Assembly (NCBI GenBank): GCA_032128395.1
Contig: JAQBGV010000168.1
Location: forward strand, 1-16,153
From: JAQBGV01 sp032128395
GTDB taxonomy: Bacteria; Planctomycetota; UBA8108; UBA1146
Length of the DNA: 16,153 bases
Reading direction: 5' to 3'
The translations under genes were made by a program, and so were the position numbers. This document shows, one piece after another, positions 6,454 through 13,372 of this stretch (position 1 is the first letter of the stretch; each line of letters opens with the position of its first letter). The notes below the pieces were generated by a model. That model was not told the DNA's origin. It worked only from the letters and a program-made list of their open reading frames with translations, and did no database searches.

Positions 6454-6795
6454 TCAAAGGTCGAGGTTCGTGGACCGCACGATCGCTCCCATATCGCGAA
6501 ATTGCCGCGCGATCCGGGTGACCACCTCGATCACTCCGGCGGTGCGGGCAACCGGCGAAAACTGCTCGCAGCGGATCGTCACGCGCTCGCCTCGCCGGTC
6601 ACAGAGCACGTAGAAGTGCTGTGCGGGACCGAGTTCGAGCGCCAGGCTCTCGATGAGGACCATGTCGCCGTCGTGTCTGAGGTAACTCGCACGCGCCTCG
6701 AGTACGGTGCCATCGGCGCGCACCTCCTTGAACGGTTCGAATGTTCGCCAGAACTCGTCGAGGGGGGGGGCGCCTTCGAAGACGGTATGGGGCAT
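6454..6795 (-). CDS. Hypothetical 113-residue protein upstream of btpA
   Basis: I do not recognise the family. The ATG at 6795 is preceded by GAGGAG with a 4-base gap, a strong ribosome site, and the stop lies seven bases before btpA, so it is very likely a real gene in a two-gene operon. The protein is soluble, with no signal peptide or membrane helix. The pattern is short alternating hydrophobic strands (VLEARASYL, DMVLIESLAL, HFYVLCDRRG, RVTIRCEQFS), then a helix (VIEVVTRIARQFRDMG) and a final strand. This suggests a small alpha/beta fold, perhaps ligand-binding. Two aromatic clusters (FWRTFEPF near residues 15-22 and HFYVL) stand out, as do two cysteines. The overlapping antisense frame starting at 6707 on the plus strand is not expected to be translated in this part. 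Confidence 0.8.
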   Translation of the reverse strand: MPHTVFEGAPPLDEFWRTFEPFKEVRADGTVLEARASYLRHDGDMVLIESLALELGPAQHFYVLCDRRGERVTIRCEQFSPVARTAGVIEVVTRIARQFRDMGAIVRSTNLDL

Positions 6796-6824
6796 CGGTC
6801 TCCTCGGTCGTCTTCTCGGTGCGC

Positions 6825-6853
6825 TTGCCGGTTGTCCAAGCGCGGATTATCGT
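6825..6853 (+). promoter_or_regulatory. Candidate promoter for the plus-strand operon
   Basis: TTGCCG (6825-6830) and TATCGT (6848-6853) are separated by 17 bases; each hexamer matches consensus at four of six positions. Transcription would begin near 6860, about 40 bases before the TTG start at 6902. It overlaps the divergent minus-strand promoter candidate. Confidence 0.4.
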
Positions 6854-6875
6854 GGCGCCCCGCCGTGGTGCGCAA
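6846..6875 (-). promoter_or_regulatory. Candidate promoter for the 113-residue gene and btpA
   Basis: On the minus strand TTGCGC (6875-6870) and GATAAT (6851-6846) are 18 bases apart. The -10 matches five of six consensus bases and the -35 four of six. Transcription would begin near 6839, about 43 bases before the ATG at 6795. Its -10 bases are shared with the -10 of the plus-strand promoter candidate. Confidence 0.45.
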
Positions 6876-6901
6876 GGCTCCCCTCGGAAGCGAGGACTCC
6901 G

Positions 6902-7543
6902 TTGTCCCCCTCCTGTCTCTGGACGATCGTTCCCATCGCGCTTCTCGATGCTCTCTCCGGCTGGGCTCTCTCCGGCTGGGACTGGATCACCCTGACGCTG
7001 GCGGGAGTGATATTGATCGGCCTGGCCTTCACCATCGGTCGGATGTGGGCTCGCCTGATGGGACATCGGGCCCACAAGGACCGCACGGAGAAGATGTTCC
7101 AGATCGAGAAGTCGCTGTCCGAGTTCTACGAGCACGAGAAGAAGAAGTTCGTCGCCGACAAGAAGCGCCTGGACGAAGAGCTTTCGCAGAAGGACAAAGA
7201 GATCGAGGAGCTTCGCAGAAAGGCAGCAGGGGTGTCGGGTCGCGGCAAGGACGCGCGGGCGGACCTGATGATGCAGCTCCTCGTCGAGAACGAGGCGCTC
7301 CAGGAGAAGCTGTTCGAGCAGAACGTCCGCGAGAAAGAAGAGCGAGACCGAACTCTGGAGCGGGAGCTTCAGCAGATCAGCTACCAGCGAGTGCTCCTCT
7401 CGCGGCTACTGTCGGATCGCGGCGTCCAGGAGGCGGTCGTGGAGATCTTGGGAAATGACGACCGGGTGAGGGAGTTGCGCGCGGCGACTCCGAAGCTGAG
7501 CGTGCTCCCAGGGGACGCCCCAGAGAAGGAACACGAGGCGTGA
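6902..7543 (+). CDS. Membrane-anchored coiled-coil protein of unknown function
   Basis: I do not recognise the family. With the TTG start at 6902 (GAGGA five bases upstream) it has 213 residues. The open frame reaches back to a GTG at 6707, but that would run antisense through the neighbouring gene and ahead of the promoter candidate. A membrane helix spans about residues 28-50 (LTLAGVILIGLAFTIG), followed by basic residues, so the rest probably faces the cytoplasm. Residues 60-110 and 119-172 are rich in Glu, Lys, Arg and Leu with heptad spacing and should form coiled coils, broken by a GVSGRGKD linker. A polar tail ends it. A scaffold or envelope role is possible but unproven. The stop overlaps the next start (GTGA), placing it at the head of an operon with a carbonic anhydrase-like gene, tsaB, alr and an AsmA-like gene. 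Confidence 0.75.
   Translation: MSPSCLWTIVPIALLDALSGWALSGWDWITLTLAGVILIGLAFTIGRMWARLMGHRAHKDRTEKMFQIEKSLSEFYEHEKKKFVADKKRLDEELSQKDKEIEELRRKAAGVSGRGKDARADLMMQLLVENEALQEKLFEQNVREKEERDRTLERELQQISYQRVLLSRLLSDRGVQEAVVEILGNDDRVRELRAATPKLSVLPGDAPEKEHEA
6950..6979 (+). repeat. 15-bp exact tandem duplication within the coiled-coil gene
   Basis: gctctctccggctgg is present twice back to back (6950-6964 and 6965-6979), encoding ALSGW-ALSGW just before the membrane helix. The copies are identical at DNA level, which suggests a recent slippage duplication. Confidence 0.85.
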
Positions 7544-8052
7544 TCGAGTACGAACACGGCGCGGCGTTCATTCGACGGGATGGCTTCTACCACGCGGCGA
7601 ACGCTGTCCTGGTCGGCGAGCTCGAGATCCACGAAGACGCGAACATCTGGTACGGCACGGTGTTGCGAGGGGACGATGCGCCGATCGAGGTGGGGGCACG
7701 CGTGAATCTCCAGGACCTGACCATGGTCCATGCGGATCCCGGGAAGCCTCTGACGATCGGTGACGACGTCACGGTCGGACATCGGGCGATTCTTCATTGC
7801 GTCGAGATCGGACCGCGCTCCTTGATCGGGATGGGATCGATCTTGATGGAGGATGTGACGATCGGCGAAGAGTCCTTGGTCGCAGCCGGAACGGTGGTGC
7901 CGCCAGGGATGGTGGTCCCACCGCGGTCGTTGGTCCGCGGGGTTCCGGGTCGCATCGTTCGCGAGACGACGGCGGAGGAGAGAGCCGGGATGCTGAGCGC
8001 CGCGAAGAAGTACGTCGCGAATGCGAAGATCTTCGCCGAGCGGTACGGCTAG
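7540..8052 (+). CDS. Gamma-class carbonic anhydrase-like protein (left-handed beta-helix)
   Basis: A 170-residue hexapeptide-repeat protein of the YrdA/PaaY/CaiE gamma carbonic anhydrase group. Seen: NIWYGTVLRGD (35-45), INLQDL-like NLQDLTMVH and repeated [IV]G.. turns of the beta-helix. The three histidines that bind metal in the family are present as His64 (MVHAD), His81 (VGHRA) and His86 (ILHCV), with the four-residue spacing between the last two. The family-typical ending VRGVPGRIVR and a C-terminal helix follow. Many members of this small subgroup have weak or no measured CO2 hydration, so activity is not certain. The start is GTG at 7540, overlapping the coiled-coil gene stop (GTGA); tsaB follows after 13 bases. 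Confidence 0.92.
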   Translation: MIEYEHGAAFIRRDGFYHAANAVLVGELEIHEDANIWYGTVLRGDDAPIEVGARVNLQDLTMVHADPGKPLTIGDDVTVGHRAILHCVEIGPRSLIGMGSILMEDVTIGEESLVAAGTVVPPGMVVPPRSLVRGVPGRIVRETTAEERAGMLSAAKKYVANAKIFAERYG

Positions 8053-8065
8053 CCGGGGGCACGAC

Positions 8066-8806
8066 GTGCAAGAACCAGCACCATCTGACCCCACAGGCAT
8101 CCTCGCCATCGAAACCAGTCATCCCCAAGGCTCGGTCGCCTGGTCTCCGTCGGCCACCGTCCAGGCGGAAGAGGAGCTCTTCTCGATCGGCTTGGTTCAC
8201 GGGCGGGAACTCTTGCCGAGAATCGAGATGCTGAGAGAGCGTGTCGGCTTTTCCCGGAGCGAGATCGGGACAGTTGCGGTGAGTGCGGGGCCGGGTTCGT
8301 TCACGGGGGTGCGCATCGGAGTCTCTGCGGCAAAAGCCCTGGCATTCGCCCTCCATCGTCCGGCCCTTGCGGTCTCCACTCTCGAAGTGATCGCTCGGAA
8401 CTGCCCCATCGATGGAGAAGTGGCGGTGCTCCTCGATGCGGGCAGGAACCGCGCCCACGGAGCTCGCTTTCGTCGCGAGGCAGGGCGCGTTCTCCGCCTC
8501 ACCCCCGATCGAACCCTGCCACCGGCGGAATTCCTCGATGTGTGCCCTGCGGAGACGGTGTTGATCGGAGCGGGGGTGCGCACGCTGAGCGGCGTGGATC
8601 GCTTCGAATGCGTCGACGAGAAGCTCGACAGGCCGAGCGCTTCGGTCGTCTGCGCCATCGCGCACGACCGACTCGCTGCGATCGCCACCGGCGAGGAACC
8701 GACCCCGATCGAGTTCAGGGATGTCCACCAGCTCGTACCCTTCTACCTCCTCCGCCCCGCGGCCGAGGAAGCCGGGGAGAGATCACCCGGGGAAAGGCCA
8801 TCGTGA
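8066..8806 (+). CDS. tsaB: tRNA threonylcarbamoyladenosine biosynthesis protein TsaB
   Basis: Partner of TsaD and TsaE in the t6A modification of ANN-decoding tRNAs. It is an ASKHA-fold scaffold without its own catalysis. The 246-residue protein begins ILAIETSHPQGSVA (12-25). It has VHGRELLPRIEMLRER (44-59) and the diagnostic SAGPGSFTGVRIGVSAAKAL (73-92), then AVLLDAGRNRAHGARF. The N-terminal half is highly conserved; the rest is variable as usual. The start is GTG at 8066 with GGGGG six bases upstream. The frame opens further back to 8021, but that would overlap the previous gene. The stop overlaps alr (GTGA). tsaD and tsaE are not in the window. The last 15 residues are polar and probably disordered. 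Confidence 0.93.
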   Translation: MQEPAPSDPTGILAIETSHPQGSVAWSPSATVQAEEELFSIGLVHGRELLPRIEMLRERVGFSRSEIGTVAVSAGPGSFTGVRIGVSAAKALAFALHRPALAVSTLEVIARNCPIDGEVAVLLDAGRNRAHGARFRREAGRVLRLTPDRTLPPAEFLDVCPAETVLIGAGVRTLSGVDRFECVDEKLDRPSASVVCAIAHDRLAAIATGEEPTPIEFRDVHQLVPFYLLRPAAEEAGERSPGERPS

Positions 8807-10038
8807 CGAGGCGCCGCAGGGTCTGGGCCGAGATCGACCTTCAAGCGCTTCGCGAGAATCTCGCGCGAGCGCGACGACGCCTCCCCAAGGGGTGCGGGGT
8901 GATCGGGGTGGTAAAGGCCGACGCGTACGGCCACGGTGCGGTGTCGGTGTCGCACGCGCTCGCCGCGGAGCGAATCGAGATGCTCGGGGTCGGCGATGCC
9001 GACGAGGCGATCACGCTGCGCGAGGCGGGGATCACCGCCCCGATATTGGTGCTCGGAGCCTCGCTGAAGGAGGAGATCCCCGATCTCGTCGCCCAGCGGG
9101 TGATCCCCTCGATCCACTCTCCAGAGCGCATCGCTCAGTTCGCTGAGGCGGCGCGGCGCGCGGCGGTTCGCCTCCCGGTGCACCTCTTCGTCGACACCGG
9201 GATGTGTCGCCTCGGCGTCGCACCGGAGCGGGTGCTCGAACACCTGCGCTCGATCGCAGACGAATCGTCGCTCGTGCTCGTCGGAATCGGCACCCACCTC
9301 GCGAGCCCCGAGCAGGAGCTGTTCAGTCGAGAGCAGCTCGCGCGATTCGACTCCGTGCTCTTCGCAGCCCGCTCGGCGGGACTCCTCCCCCCTCGTGTTC
9401 ACGTCGCGAGCTCCCTCCCCCTCGACCGCTACCCGGAGTCGAGCCACAACCTCGTGCGCCTCGGCGGAGCGCTCTTCGGACTCGTCCCGACGGAGGAGCA
9501 ACGGGTGTCGGACCCGCCGACCCCGGTCCTGTCTCTGCGCACCCAAGTGGTCCACCTCCGAGATCTGCCGTCGGGAAGCCCCGTCGGCTATGGAGGAACC
9601 TTCGTCACGCGACGCCCATCCAGAATCGCGACCTTGCCGGTCGGGTACCACGATGGGTTCCCGCTCGCGCTGTCCAATCGGGCGCAAGTGCTGGTCTTGG
9701 GCCAACGCGTGCCAGTGGTGGGGCGGGTCTCGATGGACTACGTCACGATCGATGTCACCGAAGTTCCGGGGGTCGCGACGGGTGACACGGTGACGATCGT
9801 GGGGGAAGATGGCGGGGGTCGAATCCACGCCGCCGAAGTGGCGGAGTGGGCGGGGACGATCTGCTACGAGATCCCCAGTCGACTCGGGCCGCGGGTCGTT
9901 CGCGTCGTGCGAAACGAGAAGCAGCCACAGCGCTCTTCCCGACCTCCTGCCGGAGAGCGCCGATTCGGGGGACGCGCCCGCGAAGAGTCCGCGGCGGGCG
10001 CTGCAGGAGAGACCGGCGAGGAGACGGCTTCCGGATGA
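8803..10038 (+). CDS. alr: Alanine racemase
   Basis: A PLP enzyme making D-alanine for peptidoglycan. The 411-residue protein has the PLP lysine Lys38 in VVKADAYGHG (36-45), GTHLASPEQ (163-171), NLVRLGGALFGL (216-227), and the second catalytic base Tyr263 in VGYGGTF (261-267). TLPVGYHDGF (277-286) and VGRVSMDYVTIDVTEV (306-321, with Met311) complete the C-terminal beta domain. All active-site motifs are intact. The GTG at 8803 is inside the tsaB stop (GTGA) and has AAAGG five bases upstream; the frame extends upstream to 8542, but that part runs through tsaB. The last 38 or so residues (from about 373) are Arg/Gly/Glu/Ala-rich, are not part of the fold, and end overlapping the next gene by ATGA. 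Confidence 0.96.
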   Translation: MTRRRRVWAEIDLQALRENLARARRRLPKGCGVIGVVKADAYGHGAVSVSHALAAERIEMLGVGDADEAITLREAGITAPILVLGASLKEEIPDLVAQRVIPSIHSPERIAQFAEAARRAAVRLPVHLFVDTGMCRLGVAPERVLEHLRSIADESSLVLVGIGTHLASPEQELFSREQLARFDSVLFAARSAGLLPPRVHVASSLPLDRYPESSHNLVRLGGALFGLVPTEEQRVSDPPTPVLSLRTQVVHLRDLPSGSPVGYGGTFVTRRPSRIATLPVGYHDGFPLALSNRAQVLVLGQRVPVVGRVSMDYVTIDVTEVPGVATGDTVTIVGEDGGGRIHAAEVAEWAGTICYEIPSRLGPRVVRVVRNEKQPQRSSRPPAGERRFGGRAREESAAGAAGETGEETASG

Positions 10039-13000
10039 ATGCTCCGGGCAAAGTCGGAGGGGCGGGTGCACCCGCTCTGGAGAAACCGATGGCCGCCGCG
10101 CCCTCGCGATTCAAGCCTGTCCCCCTTCGCCTCCCCAAGCCGAGCAGCAGTCGGAAGCGGCTCCGGCGGCGACAGATTCTGGTCGGACTGATCATCCTTC
10201 CCACCATCGTCATCGCCGGGACCGCGCTGACCGTTCGCGAGTTTCTACAGTCTGACTACCTCGCCGAGCAACTCGCGGAGACACTCCGGGGCAAGTTGGC
10301 GGTGGGGTTGACGATCGGTTCGATCGATTATAGATTTCCGAACAAGGTCATCGCGCGCGATCTCGTCGTCTTCTCGCCGGAACCGAGCAACCACTTCCCT
10401 CACCTCCTCGAGATCCCCCGCATCGACGGGAGACTCCAGTTCCTCTCCCTTCTCTCCGGTCGCATCGAACTCCATTCGCTGATCATCGAAGAGACCCAGA
10501 TCTTCATCGAGTTGGACGACCAAGGGGTCTGCACCCTCGTCCGGGCGATCCGCCCTGCCACTCTAGGCGCGACTCCATCACCTGAGGATGTCCCCCCCGG
10601 ACTCCGCTGGACTCCGCCCGAGGTGACGTTGAAGAAGGTTCTCGTGACTTGCTGTCCATATACCGTGCTCAAGGACTGTCAACTCGAGATCGATCTGAAG
10701 CTGAAGTACCTGGACGCGGAGCGAACCAGGTTCAGCATCAACGGAAAGGGCCGGGTCGAGGCGATCGATCAGATCCTGCTCGATGGGACGGGGAGTTTCG
10801 CCGCCGGGGACATCGAGGCAAAGCTACAGATTCGAGGTCTCCAGCTCGACGATGCCCTTCGCGACCGGCTGACGGAGCCCTCCATCATCGGACTGTGGGA
10901 CGAGTACCGGCCCCGAGGAACTGCAGATCTGGTCCACGAATTCGTGCTGACCGGAGGAGAAGTCAAGAAGAACAGCGCGGAGATCACGCTCGCTGGAGGA
11001 AAGATCCAGATGGTCGATCCCGTCATCGCCATCAGTAACGTCAAGGGCAAGATCAAGATCACTCCGGGCTCGGTGAGCACCGTCGGAAAATTGGAAGGAA
11101 AGGCATTCTCCGGGAATGCCACTCTCGAGGGTCAAATCGAACTCCTCCCGAAGGGACCGGGGGGAGGATCGTTCGAGCTCGAGCTCATGGGGCTCTCCCT
11201 CGAGCCGTCGGTCGCCGATGACCTTCCAGGAAATCTGCGAAAACAATGGGACCGATACAAGCCGAACGGGACGGCAGATCTCCACATCTTCGCGAAGGGG
11301 GACAGCTTCCCCCCCGAGATCACCCTGACTCATATCGATCTCAGGGAAGTGGACCTGGCGTACGAAGAATATCCGTACCCGCTCGAGAATCTGTCCGGGA
11401 CGGTCGCGCTGACGGGTGATGGAGCGATCAGCGTCTCGCTCACTTCACCTCCCGACAGTACGCCCAATATCCGGATCGAGGCGAATGCGTTCATGAAGCC
11501 GGGACAGCCACTCGATGTCACCGTGGACATTCTCGGGCTCACCATCGACGAGGTCGTGGCAACCGCCCTCCCCCCGACCGTACGGGAGATATTCGACGAA
11601 TACTCGCCCACCGGGCTCATCGACCTGAAGGTGTGGGTCATTCGCGATGAAGAGGGCGAGAAGCAACATGTCGACGTGATGATCACCGCGCGCGACGCGA
11701 CGATCCGACACCAGGCATACCCGCTGCTGGTCGAACATGTCACCGGCTCGGTGCTGATCCTGAGGGATCGGGTCGAGTTGAGAAATTTTCAGGGCCGGCA
11801 CGGTGATTCCGAGATCATCCTCAAGAACGGGGACGTCGTCCTCGGGGACCAGGGACTCGTCGACTTGACGATCGAATCGCCCGATCTCGTGGTCGACTCC
11901 GAGGTGATCGCAGCTCTCCCGGATGACTCGGAAGCCGCGATCAGGGCGTTCGGGCTCGGCGGGAGCGAGCCGAACGGAAGCGTCCAGTTGTCGGTGGTTC
12001 TCGAGGCGCGGGGAGCTGATCCTGTCGAGATCGAGGTCAATGCCACGATCCATGATCCAGTGCGGATGGTGTACGAGGAGTTTCCGTACCCGATGGTGTT
12101 CCACACCGGAAAATTCCTCTACAACAGCAAGATGCACGGGGTGAAGTTCAGCGATCTCCAGACCTCACCCGATCGCTCCCCGATCATCAGCATCTTTGGC
12201 GACCACACGCGACCCGATGAAGAAGACTTGGACCGACGAGAACTCTTCCTCCAGATCGACATCGAACCCGGGATCGAGAATCGGGGACTCCACCTCTCCG
12301 ATCCGGAACTGGTCGACAGTCTTCCCGCGGATCTGAAGCTCTTCTCGAAAAAGATGGAGCTCGACGGACTGCTGACGGCGTCGGTCGAAGTCCGCCACAA
12401 CGTGGGCGGGGTTGGACCGGAGACGGTGAGCTATGTCGGCGACCTTCAGATCACCGATGGATCGATCGACTTCGGACTCAAGCTCAAGGAAATCAATGCA
12501 ACCTTCGACGTCAGCGGTGGAGTCGGGCCCGAGGAGCCGCACAACTTCGAGGCACACTTCAAACAGGGCTCCTATCGGTTCACGCGGTTCTTCGTCGAAG
12601 TCCCGAACGAGCTGATCTTGGCCTACGGAGCTGAACACCCGGCGATCTCGGAGAGGAAGAAGCTCATCGCCCAAAATGTGCCGGAGGCCGGGGGCTACCT
12701 CCCCACCCTGAACTTGATCGCTAAGTTTCCCGACCGCGTCGAGCAGGTCTTCCAAGCCGCGATCGGTCCCGCGACGATGTACGGCGGAGAGCTGAACGGC
12801 TTCTTCTTCGTCGATCTCGCAGACGACGGTCGCTTCAAGGGGGAAGCGGAGTGTAGGGGGCTCGACCTGTCGAAGGGCTCGATGGACATCTTTGGGACCA
12901 AGGACATCGCAGGGATCGCGAACGGGCGAGTGGATGTCGAAGGCCGAACGAAGGACGCGGAATCGATGGTGGGGTTGGGACTTGTCGAAGTGACCGCCGC

Positions 13001-13334
13001 CCGTCTCTCGCGTGTCCCGGCTCTCGCCGCCGTCTTCCTCAACCCTCTCAAGGCGCTCTCCCGAGAGAATCAGAATTTCCATAAGGCGGAGGCGAAGTTC
13101 CTCATCCGGGATCAGCGCTTCGACATGGTGGAGCTCGGCGACTTGAGGCTCGTGAGCGAAGTCGTCGAGGTTCTCGGCAAGGGTACGCTCAATTTCGAGA
13201 ACTATATCGACCTGATTCTCGAACCGCAGACTCTCGGCGGCCTCCCGATTCTTTCCGACATCCTGAACAGCCTCACTCGCTTCAGGATGCGGGGAAATCT
13301 CGATGACCCGGAAATCTTCGGCGCTCCTGAATAG
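10035..13334 (+). CDS. AsmA/TamB-like repeat protein, 1099 residues
   Basis: A short basic cytoplasmic N-terminus (KRLRRRQ) leads to one membrane helix at about residues 47-66, then a large, beta-rich, presumably periplasmic part. Residues 70-160 look like an AsmA N-terminal module (LTIGSIDYRF, then IDGRLQFLSLLSGRIELHSLIIEE). The C-terminus has the AsmA-like block ILEPQTLGGLPILSDI and RMRGNLDDPEIF. Between them is a tandem unit of about 116 residues: WDEYRPRGTAD (288-298), WDRYKPNGTAD (405-415), FDEYSPTGLID (520-530), then weaker copies near 638 and 770. A second element accompanies it: YEEYPYPL (443), HQAYPLLV (559), YEEFPYPM (680). AsmA-family proteins are thought to help move lipids to the outer membrane, so this would imply a diderm envelope. 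The ATG at 10035 overlaps the alr stop; the frame reaches back to 9846, inside alr. Confidence 0.85.
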   Translation: MNAPGKVGGAGAPALEKPMAAAPSRFKPVPLRLPKPSSSRKRLRRRQILVGLIILPTIVIAGTALTVREFLQSDYLAEQLAETLRGKLAVGLTIGSIDYRFPNKVIARDLVVFSPEPSNHFPHLLEIPRIDGRLQFLSLLSGRIELHSLIIEETQIFIELDDQGVCTLVRAIRPATLGATPSPEDVPPGLRWTPPEVTLKKVLVTCCPYTVLKDCQLEIDLKLKYLDAERTRFSINGKGRVEAIDQILLDGTGSFAAGDIEAKLQIRGLQLDDALRDRLTEPSIIGLWDEYRPRGTADLVHEFVLTGGEVKKNSAEITLAGGKIQMVDPVIAISNVKGKIKITPGSVSTVGKLEGKAFSGNATLEGQIELLPKGPGGGSFELELMGLSLEPSVADDLPGNLRKQWDRYKPNGTADLHIFAKGDSFPPEITLTHIDLREVDLAYEEYPYPLENLSGTVALTGDGAISVSLTSPPDSTPNIRIEANAFMKPGQPLDVTVDILGLTIDEVVATALPPTVREIFDEYSPTGLIDLKVWVIRDEEGEKQHVDVMITARDATIRHQAYPLLVEHVTGSVLILRDRVELRNFQGRHGDSEIILKNGDVVLGDQGLVDLTIESPDLVVDSEVIAALPDDSEAAIRAFGLGGSEPNGSVQLSVVLEARGADPVEIEVNATIHDPVRMVYEEFPYPMVFHTGKFLYNSKMHGVKFSDLQTSPDRSPIISIFGDHTRPDEEDLDRRELFLQIDIEPGIENRGLHLSDPELVDSLPADLKLFSKKMELDGLLTASVEVRHNVGGVGPETVSYVGDLQITDGSIDFGLKLKEINATFDVSGGVGPEEPHNFEAHFKQGSYRFTRFFVEVPNELILAYGAEHPAISERKKLIAQNVPEAGGYLPTLNLIAKFPDRVEQVFQAAIGPATMYGGELNGFFFVDLADDGRFKGEAECRGLDLSKGSMDIFGTKDIAGIANGRVDVEGRTKDAESMVGLGLVEVTAARLSRVPALAAVFLNPLKALSRENQNFHKAEAKFLIRDQRFDMVELGDLRLVSEVVEVLGKGTLNFENYIDLILEPQTLGGLPILSDILNSLTRFRMRGNLDDPEIFGAPE

Positions 13335-13372
13335 CCCGGGCTCCGATTCTGCGCGACCGGGTTTTTCGGCTA
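13332..13372. terminator. Candidate terminator between convergent genes
   Basis: On the plus strand cccgg (13335-13339) and ccggg (13357-13361) can pair with a 17-base loop and are followed by five T (13362-13366). An alternative outer pairing joins tagcc (13332-13336) with ggcta (13368-13372). The site lies exactly between the stops of the AsmA-like gene and the acetyltransferase gene. The long loop makes it a weak example. Confidence 0.4.

Noticed and set aside
6707..6901. Upstream extension of the coiled-coil gene to the GTG at 6707
   Set aside because: It would overlap the oppositely oriented 113-residue gene and precede the candidate promoter. The TTG at 6902 has a good ribosome site and leaves a membrane helix near the N-terminus.
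8743..10071. Minus-strand open frame of 442 codons
   Set aside because: It is antisense to alr, whose catalytic motifs are complete. There is no recognisable product.
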